A stretch of DNA of 64,000 nucleotides, from contig NZ_AUGC01000011.1 in NCBI RefSeq assembly GCF_000426825.1, forward strand, positions 56,613 to 120,612, in the 5' to 3' direction. This DNA comes from Thermonema rossianum DSM 10300 (GTDB lineage: Bacteria > Bacteroidota > Bacteroidia > Cytophagales > Thermonemataceae). This document shows, piece by piece, positions 1-9,373 of this stretch. Every line of letters begins with the position of its first letter. Position 1 is the first letter of the stretch. The position numbers were made by a program, and so were the translations under genes. The notes below the pieces were generated by a model. It was given only the letters and a program-made list of their open reading frames with translations. It did not search any database and was not told the DNA's origin.

Positions 1-1530
1 GCCACGCCCAAAGTGGAAGTTGCTTTTCAGATACATCAACTTTACGAAAAAGTGGAGGGGTACTGGTTTCCGCGTCAGTTATCGGTAGATTATGTATTCA
101 ACGAGATACGTCTCAGCACGCAGGACAGCACCGGTTCGGGAGGGGCTTATCCTTTGCGTTTTGTCAACCGCACACGCATAGAACAAGTGGCGTTGGGGGT
201 GCAGTTGAAAAAGAAAGCAGCCGTAGCTTTTGAAATCCATCCGCAGGCGCATCGCTTCAATGAGTGGGAAAAGGTGCGCCCCGATTCTCTTTCCGAAAAA
301 GCCATGGCCACCTATGCTTGGGGCGACTCGGTGAGTAAAGCTACCGGTTTTGAAAAGAGAATAAATAACCTTTTATCTACGGCTTGGTATCAAAGCATTC
401 CTTTGTTGCACTATTTTGAGGTTCCTTTCAATTCCCTGCTTCATTACGACCAATACCAAGGTTTGCGCCTGGGGGCGGCACTCTACACCGGTCATCGCTT
501 GTGGGCGCCGTTGCGTGTGGGCGGCTACGCAGCCTATGGCTTTCGAGATGCTGCCTGGAAATATGGAGCTGACGGAAGCCTTCTGCTGTGGAAAGACATC
601 AACCTGTCTGTTTGGGGCGGCTTTAAGCATGATGTGGAGGAACCGGGACAACTGCACTTTGAACATGACCTGCATGCCGGTGCGATGGCGGGCGGCTGGC
701 GTGCGTTCTATGCCGAGCGTATGAGCGTGGTAGATAGCTGGCGTGCCGGCATAGCCTTGCAGCCTTTGCCGGCTTGGCACCTGCTCGTAGGTTGGGAAGA
801 AGGACGTTACCGCCCACAATTTGACTATGCTTTCATGCAGGAGCCCGGTAGAAACGATTTTCTGTTTGCAGAAAGCAAGCTGCAGTTGAGCTACACCTTC
901 GGGGAGCGCTATGCCTGGACTGCCGGGCGCCCCCGTTTGATAGCGGCAGCTTATCCCCAATTGCTGCTTGCTTATGCACAGGGCTGGCGTGTGGGCAATG
1001 AAGGCTATGATTATCGCCGTCTTCAGTGGATGGGGCGTTGGAACCTGCCTTTGCTGCGCCTTGGCGAATTGCGTTTACGAACCGAAGGCGCGCGCGTGTG
1101 GGGCGAAGTGCCGGCTTTGAAACTGATGCATGGGGCGGCTGCTTATGACCCGGACCTTTGGTTTGAAGCCCCGGAGAACTTTCAAACCATGGGGCTGTAT
1201 GAGTTCCTTTCCGATACCTACATCATGGGGGCTGTGGAATTATGGTCGCCTACCTTGAATCTTTTTATCATTCGTCCGCGCGTGGGAGTGTTGCAGAAAG
1301 CGGCTTGGGGCACCTTGGCAGAACCTGCTCTGCACGGCAATATTGCCTTTCAAACCATGGAAAAAGGGTATTGGGAAAGCGGTTGTGTGCTCGATGGGCT
1401 TTATAGCATGGGCAGCTTTTTTTCGAAGTTACGTATAGGTGCCGGGGTTTTTTACCGCTATGGTGCTTACCACCTGCCCGCTGCGTCTGATAATTGGGTG
1501 TTCAAAGTGTCATTCCGGACAGGATTTTAG
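1..1530 (+). CDS. DUF5686-family outer-membrane protein (5'-truncated by window edge)
   Basis: The reading frame is open through base 1, so the start lies outside the window; the GTG at 13 is simply the first possible start codon inside it. The visible part begins with the GYWFPRQLSVDYVF stretch that I associate with the DUF5686 family, large Bacteroidota outer-membrane proteins that usually carry an N-terminal carboxypeptidase-regulatory-like domain (not visible here). The remainder is rich in alternating aromatic and hydrophobic residues and glycine, as in transmembrane beta-strands, and ends in a terminal Phe (KVSFRTGF) as outer-membrane barrels often do. The function of the family is unknown. 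The last 21 bp overlap the convergent glycosyltransferase gene. Family call good; exact role unknown. Confidence 0.75.
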   Translation, partial: ATPKVEVAFQIHQLYEKVEGYWFPRQLSVDYVFNEIRLSTQDSTGSGGAYPLRFVNRTRIEQVALGVQLKKKAAVAFEIHPQAHRFNEWEKVRPDSLSEKAMATYAWGDSVSKATGFEKRINNLLSTAWYQSIPLLHYFEVPFNSLLHYDQYQGLRLGAALYTGHRLWAPLRVGGYAAYGFRDAAWKYGADGSLLLWKDINLSVWGGFKHDVEEPGQLHFEHDLHAGAMAGGWRAFYAERMSVVDSWRAGIALQPLPAWHLLVGWEEGRYRPQFDYAFMQEPGRNDFLFAESKLQLSYTFGERYAWTAGRPRLIAAAYPQLLLAYAQGWRVGNEGYDYRRLQWMGRWNLPLLRLGELRLRTEGARVWGEVPALKLMHGAAAYDPDLWFEAPENFQTMGLYEFLSDTYIMGAVELWSPTLNLFIIRPRVGVLQKAAWGTLAEPALHGNIAFQTMEKGYWESGCVLDGLYSMGSFFSKLRIGAGVFYRYGAYHLPAASDNWVFKVSFRTGF

Positions 1531-2694
1531 CAAACCATATTTATGCAGGGCGCTTAACCACTTACGTGTGAGCTGCCTTCTATGAAAATAGCGCTGTGCC
1601 ACCCAGCGTGCATTTTGTTGCATGCTTGTGCGCAATTGGGCGTCCAGTAGCTTTTCTATGCTTTTTTGCAACTCTTCGGCACTGTGCACAACAAAGCCAC
1701 AGCGATAGCGCCGCAACACATGGGCAGTCCATCCGGGTAGCGTCGATAAAGCAATGCGTCCGGCGGCCAATCCTTCAAAAAACTTATTGGGACTGCCCGT
1801 ATCTATCCATGGAATAGGTGCAAAGCAGACCCAAAACGCATCGTGCCCGGCAAATGCCTCTTGCACGGCTTCGGCATTGCCGGCCGGCAACCACCGGACC
1901 ATCTTTTGCATGCCGTATTGGTCAATATACGCTTGCATGGCTTGTTTTTGTTTGCCGTTGCCCATGATGCTGAGCCGCACCTGCTGTTGCAAAGATGGCG
2001 GCAAGGCATGCAGCCATTGAAGCATACGCAGACAGTCATTGGCTTCGCCCAAACTGCCGGCATACAGCATACGCAAAGGCACGGAGGCAGAGCAATGAAG
2101 CGGCACTTGAAAAAATAAGTCATCCGCCATATTGGGAACACACACTACATGCTGAATACCGTAGCGTTGTTTGATATAGGCTTTCATGGAGGGCGATACG
2201 GCTACTACCAGCCGTGCATGCCGGTACACTTTTGCCGTGAGGCTGTATAGGAGTTTTTGCAGCAAAGGCAGCCGCTTGAAGAATCCCAAAGCAAAAGGAA
2301 TTTCGGGCCATAAATCCCTTGCTTCAAACACATAAGGCTTGCCGCGCAGGCGGTGGGCAAAATAAGCCACAAAACCTACGGTGAGCGGCGTGGAGGTGGC
2401 ATACAACCAGTCGTAGCGGTCAATGAAGGCATGATATAAAGCGAGCCCGGCATACTGAACGAATGCCCACAAACGTTTTATCCAAGAAAAGTGGTTGTCA
2501 TAAGGAATATAGTAAGCCTTCACTTGCAGGCGCTTGGGCAGTGGGGGACCGGAAGGGGTGCTCTTTTGTTGCCGGCTGCTGATAACCTTTACATGACAGC
2601 CCGCTTCGGCAAGTGCCGTGGCCAGGTAATAAGAGCGGCGCGCACCATTTTGTGCCGGCGTTTTGAAGTATTGATGCAGGTATAAAATCTTCAT
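1510..2694 (-). CDS. Glycosyltransferase family 4 (GT-B fold)
   Basis: 394-residue GT-B glycosyltransferase, likely transferring a sugar from a nucleotide-sugar donor during surface polysaccharide or glycolipid synthesis in the cytoplasm. The N-terminal Rossmann half starts MKILYLHQYF followed by NGARRSYYLA, the GT4 acceptor-side pattern with an early glycine. The C-terminal half has LYAGSLGEAND near residue 212 and the donor-binding segment GSPNKFFEGLAAG near residue 303, corresponding to the E-x7-E region of GT4 enzymes. The length is typical. It resembles WbuB-like enzymes, but donor and acceptor cannot be read from sequence. Its 3' end overlaps the upstream convergent DUF5686 gene by 21 bp, and it is divergent from the MORN-like genes. 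Confidence 0.85.
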   Translation of the reverse strand: MKILYLHQYFKTPAQNGARRSYYLATALAEAGCHVKVISSRQQKSTPSGPPLPKRLQVKAYYIPYDNHFSWIKRLWAFVQYAGLALYHAFIDRYDWLYATSTPLTVGFVAYFAHRLRGKPYVFEARDLWPEIPFALGFFKRLPLLQKLLYSLTAKVYRHARLVVAVSPSMKAYIKQRYGIQHVVCVPNMADDLFFQVPLHCSASVPLRMLYAGSLGEANDCLRMLQWLHALPPSLQQQVRLSIMGNGKQKQAMQAYIDQYGMQKMVRWLPAGNAEAVQEAFAGHDAFWVCFAPIPWIDTGSPNKFFEGLAAGRIALSTLPGWTAHVLRRYRCGFVVHSAEELQKSIEKLLDAQLRTSMQQNARWVAQRYFHRRQLTRKWLSALHKYGLLKSCPE

Positions 2695-2752
2695 TTTTGA
2701 AAAATTGCCCTTGTGAATTTTTGCCTTATTTAAAGGTTTGTAAAACTTTCTA

Positions 2753-2781
2753 TTGCAAAAAAGATGAATTTTCTATCTTTG
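2753..2781 (+). promoter_or_regulatory. Predicted Bacteroidota-type promoter for the MORN-like gene pair
   Basis: TTG at 2753-2755 (-33 element), an 18-nt spacer, and TATCTTTG at 2774-2781 (-7 element, consensus TAnnTTTG). This matches the pattern recognised by the primary sigma factor of Bacteroidota. The leader to the ATG at 2834 would be about 45 nt. Confidence 0.6.
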
Positions 2782-2833
2782 TTAATCAAGGCTTAACCGT
2801 TTCATTACACAGTATAAATTAAATGTAAGCAAT

Positions 2834-4204
2834 ATGAAAAAACTTAGACTATTTGTAGCGACCATGCTTTTGGGAGTGAGCCTTGCATATGCTCAAACCG
2901 TTGAAAAGAAGACCTTACAGACCGATGAGTATCAAGGGGAAGTGGAAGTATGTATGGACTGCCGGGTGCAGCCGCAGGCAGCGCTTACTTATTATTTCCT
3001 AAAAGACGGTAAAGTAGAGAAAAGCAAGGGAAAAGTAGAGGGCACAGTACTCCATGGCAAAGCCAAGCTTTTTAATGAAGGCATGGAGCCCGGCACCGAA
3101 GAGTTGATTATGGAAGGCACTTTTGTGCAGGGGCTGCCCGATGGTGAGCTTAAGCACTATGTGTTTGGTGTGCTCGAGCTGGTGGAAGTCTTCGACAAAG
3201 GGCAGCTTAAAAAACGAGTATATTATGCTCCCAAGTCGGAGGGCGAAGGGGTAGAGATAGACCACACCGTGGAATACCTGGGCAAAGGACCGGAAGGCGC
3301 CCGTGTAAAGGTGGCCTATCATACGTTTGCCAGCCGTATTGAGGGCGAAGGTATTGAACAGGAGCGCAACGGCGAACTGATTCACATCTTCGACGGCGTG
3401 TATAAGCGCTTCTATTTCTACAAAGACCAGGAAGAGCTCAAAGAAGAAGGTACCTACCGCATGAACAACCGGGTAGGCGAATGGAAAACTTACTACAACG
3501 ATGGAGTAGTGGGCATACGTACCTATGACGAGCAAGGCTTATTGGTGTCAGAAAAATTCTTGAAAGACGGGCAACCTTTCACCGGAACGGTGGTGGATGA
3601 AATCTTTAACCATCGTATCCGTGTGGGGGAATATGAGGTGAAAGACGGCTTGCGCAATGGGGTATCCAAGTTTGCCTATCGCAAAGACACTTACCAAAAG
3701 CAAGTGAACTATGCCAACGGCGTACCCATAGACAACTATAACGACACGCATGCCTTTCGTGCTTTTCTGAAAAACCGCACCATCGTAAAAGAAGCCAAGT
3801 TGAAGCTGCAATGCGACCAGCGTGGAGGCGGGCTCTTTATTGATAAGATTCAATATACCGATAAAAACGAAGCCATTGTGTATGTGCACTTCCGGGCGCT
3901 TTCGCTGAAGCCCTACTCAAGCGTCTTTACCGGAGCACCCGGAGCGGACGATGCTTTTGCCGCTATTGACATAGCTACACAGAAAGTGTTTCCTGTAAAA
4001 GCAATTTTCAACATAGAGTTGCCCCCTTCATTTTATCCCATCACCTTTGGCGAGCAAATCAGTTTTCAGTTGGTGATTGACGGCTTAAGTCCTGCCAATC
4101 GTTTCATCAGCATAGTTGAAGGTGACCCATTAAATTCGTATATTGTAAGAGAAGACGGCACCGCTCAGTATCTATGGGGGTGCTACGAGGTCAATGTGAA
4201 ATAA
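2834..4204 (+). CDS. Secreted MORN/YwqK-like repeat protein, first of a tandem pair
   Basis: 456 residues with a clear signal peptide (about residues 1-21, ending AYAQ), so periplasmic or surface exposed. The body contains repeated short units built on a G-x-W/Y-x-x-Y or D-G pattern, for example LPDGELKHYVFG, MNNRVGEWKTYYNDG and VKDGLRNGVSKFAY. This is the style of MORN repeats and of the YwqK-like 'antitoxin' repeat proteins common in Bacteroidota. The C-terminal third (CDQRGGGLFIDKIQYT onward, near residue 326) is not repeat-like and is shared with the next gene. No enzymatic motif is visible, and the function is unknown. The next gene is a paralogue 22 bp downstream, so the two are probably co-transcribed. 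Confidence 0.7.
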   Translation: MKKLRLFVATMLLGVSLAYAQTVEKKTLQTDEYQGEVEVCMDCRVQPQAALTYYFLKDGKVEKSKGKVEGTVLHGKAKLFNEGMEPGTEELIMEGTFVQGLPDGELKHYVFGVLELVEVFDKGQLKKRVYYAPKSEGEGVEIDHTVEYLGKGPEGARVKVAYHTFASRIEGEGIEQERNGELIHIFDGVYKRFYFYKDQEELKEEGTYRMNNRVGEWKTYYNDGVVGIRTYDEQGLLVSEKFLKDGQPFTGTVVDEIFNHRIRVGEYEVKDGLRNGVSKFAYRKDTYQKQVNYANGVPIDNYNDTHAFRAFLKNRTIVKEAKLKLQCDQRGGGLFIDKIQYTDKNEAIVYVHFRALSLKPYSSVFTGAPGADDAFAAIDIATQKVFPVKAIFNIELPPSFYPITFGEQISFQLVIDGLSPANRFISIVEGDPLNSYIVREDGTAQYLWGCYEVNVK

Positions 4205-4226
4205 CAACTCTAAATCTCTATGTACC

Positions 4227-5579
4227 ATGAAAGCTTACCTGCTCTGCTTGGCGCTGGGCATTCCCTTGTGGGGAGCTGCCCAACAGTTTCAGTCAAAAAT
4301 GGAAAAGATTGAAACGGATGAATACAAGGGCGAAGTATCGGTATGCATCAACTGCACCGGTATCAAGCCTGAGCCTTCCAAGGAGTATTTTTGGTTGGAA
4401 AACAACACAGTGCAGAGTGGGGTGGGTATGCTTAAAGGCAAACCTCTCCATGGTGAAGTGAAGCTTTACATAGAAGGACTCGATGGCGAAAAGCAGCTCA
4501 TCATGGAGGGGCATTTTTTTGCCGGTTTGAAAGACGGCATGGTAAAAAACTATGTGTTTGGCGAACTGGAGACAGAAGAGCTTTATGAAAAAGGTGAATT
4601 GAAGCGTGTTGACTACTACTTCCCCGGTAAAGAAGGCGTTGATAAAAGGGTAGAGTATTTAGGACGGGAAGGACAACAGTGGAAAGTACGCTTTACCTTT
4701 TTCTCTACGGCCGGCGAAGTGCAAGCCGAAGGCTACCGCAAGCCTGTGGGCGACAGTTTCAATGAGTTTTTTCATGGGGCCTATAAAAAAATATTCATAG
4801 ACAGCACCGGAAGCCCCTATGTAAAAGAAGAAGGGCGCTATGATATGAACCGCCGGGTAGGCGAGTGGAAAGAATACTATCCAAACAACAATGCCTATTG
4901 CCTGCGCATTTATGATTATGACATACTGAAGCAAGAAACTTTTTTGACTGCCTCGGGGCAGCCATTTACCGGGGTCATTGAAGACCGCAACGCCCCTCTA
5001 AGCCGTGTGTATGCACGCATAGAAGTGAAAAATGGATTAAGAGACGGCAAAACCGAAGACAGCTATCGTAGTGGTAAACCTTCACGCACTCTGCTTTTTG
5101 CTCAGGGCAAGTTGAAAGAAGGGGCAGAGCCTTTGGAAAGCTTTTTGGCACAAAACCCCGTGCAAAAAGAAAAGCAACTTTCTTTTCAGTGTGACCAACG
5201 GGGCGGTGGCTTGTATGTCGATAAAATTCAATATACCGCCAATGGTGCCTTGGTATATTTTCACTTCCAAAACATTACACTGCATAACGGGGCAATAGTA
5301 TATACCCCGCCACCCGGCACCGACAACGCTTTTACAGCCTACGACATAGCTTCCGCCACTAAATTTCCTGTAAAAAAAGTGTTTGGCATCCCCACAGCTC
5401 CGGCGTATATGCCCATGGTTTATGGGGAGTTGATACCTTTTGTGCTGTACTTTGAAGGGCTCAAAGAAAACCATCGCTTCATTTCTTTGATAGAAGGCGA
5501 CCCCGAAAACCCCTATATTATCGATGACAACGGAAATACCACCTATAACTGGGGGTGCTACGAGCTGAGTATCAGATAA
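4227..5579 (+). CDS. Secreted MORN/YwqK-like repeat protein, second of a tandem pair
   Basis: 450 residues, with a signal peptide ending near GAAQQ. It is collinear with the preceding gene over its whole length: both have ETDEYKGEV/QTDEYQGEV after the signal peptide, a two-cysteine N-terminal segment (VCINC/VCMDC), the NRRVGEWKEYY/NNRVGEWKTYY repeat, the CDQRGGGLYVDKIQYT segment, and an EGDP-x5-I ... WGCYE C-terminus. The conserved Cys pair and terminal Cys could form disulfides outside the cytoplasm (inference). It arose by tandem duplication and has diverged substantially in sequence. Function unknown. Confidence 0.7.
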   Translation: MKAYLLCLALGIPLWGAAQQFQSKMEKIETDEYKGEVSVCINCTGIKPEPSKEYFWLENNTVQSGVGMLKGKPLHGEVKLYIEGLDGEKQLIMEGHFFAGLKDGMVKNYVFGELETEELYEKGELKRVDYYFPGKEGVDKRVEYLGREGQQWKVRFTFFSTAGEVQAEGYRKPVGDSFNEFFHGAYKKIFIDSTGSPYVKEEGRYDMNRRVGEWKEYYPNNNAYCLRIYDYDILKQETFLTASGQPFTGVIEDRNAPLSRVYARIEVKNGLRDGKTEDSYRSGKPSRTLLFAQGKLKEGAEPLESFLAQNPVQKEKQLSFQCDQRGGGLYVDKIQYTANGALVYFHFQNITLHNGAIVYTPPPGTDNAFTAYDIASATKFPVKKVFGIPTAPAYMPMVYGELIPFVLYFEGLKENHRFISLIEGDPENPYIIDDNGNTTYNWGCYELSIR

Positions 5580-5669
5580 GCCATGCGCTTGATTGATAAG
5601 TAAAAAACTTGTTTATAGAAAAAATATTTTCTATACTTACAGTGTAGTATGGCAAATAGCGTGTAAGTT

Positions 5670-7988
5670 ATGCAAAGAATAAAAATCGCTTTTTTACTGT
5701 TGCTTGCCTGCCTCTTGTGGGCAGTAGATGGCCGGGCACAGAACGTAGAGCAGCTGATTGAACAATACAATACAGCTACTTCGCCTGAAGCAAGGGCTGA
5801 AATAGCCTATCAGATAGGGCTGACCTACGAAGCGCAGCGTGTCTATTCCAAAGCAATAGAGTATTATGAAAACGCTGCGAAAATGATGCAAAACGTCCCG
5901 GTTGACCGTTTTGGCTTTGAGCAGCGCATCAGCGTGATGGAGCGAAACGCTATTTGTCATGCTGAATTGAAAGAATACAAGAAGGCAGAAGCAATTTATA
6001 AGCAGATTCTCTTCATTTACCGTCAGTGGGGCAATAAAAATGGGGAGCTTCGCACTTTGGAAGCCCTTGCAGAAGTGGCATCCAAGGCCGAAGATTACCG
6101 CCGTGCGCTTGAATATACCGAAGAGGCTTTGACCTTGGCCCGGCAGATAAACGACAAACGCAGTCAATTTAAGTTGTACAACAACCTTGGTTTTTTGCAT
6201 AAGAAAGTGAGTTCGCCGGAGCGTGCACTTGAAGCCTTTGAGAAAGCCTACGCTTTGGCAACGGGAAACCCCGACATCTTTAAAAAAGCCGAACAGGCAG
6301 TGGTCTTGCAAAACATAGGGGTATTGTATACCAACTTGCGGCAATACGATAAGGCAGCCGATTATTATAACCGGGCTTTGGCGATTGCCACCGAAAGCGG
6401 CGATAAGTCGGAGATGGCCAATATATACAACTACATAGCCATCAACGAAATGCTTTCCAACCGCATGAATAAAGCCTTCGATGCGGCTGAAACTGCCATT
6501 AAGCTGGCGCAGGAAGCCGGCGACAAACAAACGCTGGTCTTCAGCTATAAAGTAATGGAAGACCTTTACAAAAGCCGCAAGCGTTACGATAAAATGGCTG
6601 AATATGAGCAAAAACGTTTGGAAGTAGAAAACGAACTGCGTGTACAAGAAGAAATTCGTCAGCGCGAGCAGCTGCGCTATCAGCTGGAGCTGACACAGCG
6701 GGAAGCTCAATTGCGGGAAGCACAGCTGGCAAGAGAAAAAGAACGCGCCGAGCGTGAGCGCTTGGCAAAAGAAAAGGAGCTACAAGATGCACAACTCAAA
6801 TTGGCAGAAGAAGAACGCTTGCGGGCAGAAAGAGAAGCTGAGCTCGAACGCCAGCGACGCCTTGCCTTGGAGCGCCAGCGGACCATTGAACTGGAGCGGG
6901 CACGTGCCGAAGCAGCCCGCGAAAAGGCTGCCGCTGACTCTATTGCCAAACTGCAGGCAGAAAAAGCAGCCGCCGAGGCGCTGAAAGCACAACAAGAAGC
7001 GCAAGCCCGTGCCAAGGCCGAAGCCGAAGCCCGTAAGCAGGCAGAATTGGCAGCTGAAAGAGAAAAAGAAATTAAAAAGTACTACATACTGGTATTGGGC
7101 TTGGCAGCAGCGGTCATTGTGTTGGTGATCGTAGGGTTGATACAAACCCGTAAAACCAACCGTGCTTTGGCGAAGAAAAACGAAGAAATCGAAAGGCAAA
7201 GAAAAGAGTTGGAGCTGCAAAACGAACGCATCCAAAGCAGTATCAAAGCAGCTAAAACCATTCAACAGGCAGTCTTGCCCAGCAATGCTATCTTTAGTGT
7301 GCTCTTCAAAGAGTATTTCGTGATTTTCTGGCCACGCGACGTTGTTTCCGGCGACTTCTATTGGGTATATCTCAAAGGCACCAAAAAAATTGTAGCCTCG
7401 GTTGACTGTACGGGACACGGCGTTCCCGGCGCATTCATGAGCTTGATTGGCAACACCCTGCTGGACAAGCTGATAAAGCTGCAAAACATAACCGATCCGG
7501 ATGCCGTGCTGGAAAAACTGCATAAAGAAGTGCGTTTGGCGCTGCATCAGGAAGAGTCGGAAAACCGCGATGGCATGGATGTGGCATTGGCAACCATCGA
7601 AGATAAGGACAGAGAAACGGTAGTGGTTACCTTTGCCGGCGCGCGTCGTCCTTTGTATTACATTGAGAAGGGCACTACCGAAGTAAAGATTGTAAAGGGG
7701 ACACGCCGTTCTATAGGCGGGGTGCAGAACGAAGACCTGCGCTTTGAGCGGCATGTAATTGAAATGCCGAGAGGAAGTTATATCTACTTGGGAAGCGATG
7801 GTTTCATCGATCAACAAAATGCAACGGAGCGCAAAAAATTTGGTGAAAAACGCTTTGTAGAGCTACTGGCCTCTATTGCTACGGAACGGCTCGAAAAGCA
7901 AAAAGAAATTTTGGAGCAGACCTTGCGTGAATACATGAAGGGGACCGAACAGCGCGATGATATCTCTTTGGTAGCTGTTCGCGTTTAG
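5670..7988 (+). CDS. TPR-coiled coil-membrane-SpoIIE (PP2C-type) serine phosphatase
   Basis: 772 residues. Order: signal peptide (1-24, ending GRAQN), TPR repeats to about residue 310, a long Glu/Arg/Ala-rich coiled coil (about 310-470), one membrane helix (about 472-493), a short cytoplasmic coiled coil, then a SpoIIE/PP2C-like domain (about 545-772). Metal-binding motifs are intact: VVSGDFYW, DCTGHGVPGAFMS, NRDGMDVAL, LGSDGFIDQQ and RDDISLVAV. The topology implies a periplasmic TPR sensor and a cytoplasmic phosphatase acting on phosphoserine/threonine proteins, perhaps an anti-sigma-factor antagonist; no such partner is encoded next to it. This architecture is frequent in Bacteroidota. The upstream segment near 5610-5640 has a weak promoter-like TTG/TATACTTA pair. 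Confidence 0.88.
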   Translation: MQRIKIAFLLLLACLLWAVDGRAQNVEQLIEQYNTATSPEARAEIAYQIGLTYEAQRVYSKAIEYYENAAKMMQNVPVDRFGFEQRISVMERNAICHAELKEYKKAEAIYKQILFIYRQWGNKNGELRTLEALAEVASKAEDYRRALEYTEEALTLARQINDKRSQFKLYNNLGFLHKKVSSPERALEAFEKAYALATGNPDIFKKAEQAVVLQNIGVLYTNLRQYDKAADYYNRALAIATESGDKSEMANIYNYIAINEMLSNRMNKAFDAAETAIKLAQEAGDKQTLVFSYKVMEDLYKSRKRYDKMAEYEQKRLEVENELRVQEEIRQREQLRYQLELTQREAQLREAQLAREKERAERERLAKEKELQDAQLKLAEEERLRAEREAELERQRRLALERQRTIELERARAEAAREKAAADSIAKLQAEKAAAEALKAQQEAQARAKAEAEARKQAELAAEREKEIKKYYILVLGLAAAVIVLVIVGLIQTRKTNRALAKKNEEIERQRKELELQNERIQSSIKAAKTIQQAVLPSNAIFSVLFKEYFVIFWPRDVVSGDFYWVYLKGTKKIVASVDCTGHGVPGAFMSLIGNTLLDKLIKLQNITDPDAVLEKLHKEVRLALHQEESENRDGMDVALATIEDKDRETVVVTFAGARRPLYYIEKGTTEVKIVKGTRRSIGGVQNEDLRFERHVIEMPRGSYIYLGSDGFIDQQNATERKKFGEKRFVELLASIATERLEKQKEILEQTLREYMKGTEQRDDISLVAVRV

Positions 7989-8016
7989 GCGATACGAACG
8001 CTTCCTGTTTCCTTTG

Positions 8017-8053
8017 AGCAGCTCTTCAGACCTTGGAGAGCTGCTTCTTTTTT
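8017..8053 (+). terminator. Rho-independent terminator after the SpoIIE gene
   Basis: A 9-bp perfect stem (AGCAGCTCT at 8017-8025 pairing with 8037-8045) with an 11-nt loop, followed by TCTTTTTT. Confidence 0.7.
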
Positions 8054-8111
8054 AGCAAATTGCACACGTTTTAACACACATTGTCCATTCCTAAAAAATC
8101 ACTTATTAACT

Positions 8112-9299
8112 ATGTTATATCTCGACCAATACAATTTTGCGGGGAAAAAAGCGCTGGTACGTGTCGATTTCAACGTGCCTTTGAATGAGCGTTTTGAAAT
8201 CACCGATGACACCCGCTTGAAAGCCTCTTTGCCTACCATCAAAAAAATATTGAACGATGGGGGAGCCGCCATTTTAATGTCCCATTTGGGGCGCCCCAAA
8301 GGGGAGCGCGAAGAGCGCTTTTCTCTTAAGCACCTGGTGGGCTATCTGGAGCAGGCGTTGGGCACCAAAGTGCACTTTGTAGATGACTGTGTAGGTGAGA
8401 AAGTGGAGGCGGCTGTGAAGCAACTGCCGGCAGGTGAAGTGCTTTTGCTTGAGAACGTGCGCTTTTATAAAGAAGAAACCAAAGGCGATGAGCAATTTGC
8501 CAAACAGCTGGCAGCCTTGGGCGATGTGTACGTGAACGATGCTTTCGGCACAGCCCACCGTGCACATGCTTCTACGGCAGTAGTAGCCCGTTTCTTTAAA
8601 GACAAAGTATGTGGCTACGTCATGCAAGCCGAGTTGGACAACGCGCGCCGCGTGATGGAAGAGGCAGAGCGCCCTTTCACAGCCATCATTGGAGGGGCAA
8701 AAGTGTCGGATAAGATATTGGTAATTGAGCGCCTGCTTGAAAAGGTTGATAACCTCTTAATAGGGGGCGGAATGGCCTACACTTTCTTCAAGGCATTGGG
8801 AGGTGAAATAGGCAGCTCCATCGTAGAGGAAGATGCCTTGGATTTGGCGCGTACTCTCTTGAAGAAAGCGGAAGACAAAGGGGTGCAGCTGCTATTACCG
8901 GCCGACTCGGTGGTGGCAGATGCTTTTGCCGAAACTGCCAACACCCAGATTGCCCCCAGCAATCAGATACCTGCCGGATGGATGGGATTGGATATTGGTC
9001 CTGAAGCCCGCAAGCAGTTCCACGAAACCATAGTGCAATCGAAGACGGTCTTGTGGAACGGTCCTATGGGCGTGTTTGAAATGAAGCCTTTTGCCGAAGG
9101 AACGAAGGCCGTGGCAGAGGCTCTGGCAGAAGCCACAGAAAAGGGGGCATTCACTTTGGTGGGAGGCGGCGATTCGGCCGCAGCCGTCAACCAATTGGGA
9201 TATGCCGGGCGTGTGTCTTATGTATCCACCGGAGGCGGTGCATTGCTCGAGCTGTTTGAAGGAAAAGAACTGCCCGGCGTGAAGGCGCTGGAGTCATAA
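8112..9299 (+). CDS. pgk: Phosphoglycerate kinase
   Basis: 395 residues, the usual bacterial PGK length. It catalyses 1,3-bisphosphoglycerate + ADP to 3-phosphoglycerate + ATP in cytoplasmic glycolysis. Family motifs appear in order: VDFNVPL near the N-terminus, SHLGRPKG, LLENVRFYKEE, NDAFGTAHRAHAS, GGAKVSDKI, LIGGGMAYTF, WNGPMGVFE, GGGDSAAAV and STGGGALLELFEGKELPG at the C-terminus. Start at the only nearby ATG. It is monocistronic, with terminators on both sides. Confidence 0.98.
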   Translation: MLYLDQYNFAGKKALVRVDFNVPLNERFEITDDTRLKASLPTIKKILNDGGAAILMSHLGRPKGEREERFSLKHLVGYLEQALGTKVHFVDDCVGEKVEAAVKQLPAGEVLLLENVRFYKEETKGDEQFAKQLAALGDVYVNDAFGTAHRAHASTAVVARFFKDKVCGYVMQAELDNARRVMEEAERPFTAIIGGAKVSDKILVIERLLEKVDNLLIGGGMAYTFFKALGGEIGSSIVEEDALDLARTLLKKAEDKGVQLLLPADSVVADAFAETANTQIAPSNQIPAGWMGLDIGPEARKQFHETIVQSKTVLWNGPMGVFEMKPFAEGTKAVAEALAEATEKGAFTLVGGGDSAAAVNQLGYAGRVSYVSTGGGALLELFEGKELPGVKALES

Positions 9300-9324
9300 A
9301 TCAAAGCCTGCTACTGTGATGTAC

Positions 9325-9373
9325 GCCCCTTGCAGACAAAATGCCTGTAAGGGGCTTTTAGCTTTTTTAGGTG
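9325..9373 (+). terminator. Rho-independent terminator after pgk
   Basis: An 11-bp stem (9325-9335 with 9345-9355, one G-T wobble) with a 9-nt loop, followed by TTTTAGCTTTTTTA. Confidence 0.8.

Noticed and set aside
6780..7817. A 345-codon minus-strand frame
   Set aside because: Antisense to the SpoIIE-phosphatase gene, whose motifs are all intact on the plus strand.
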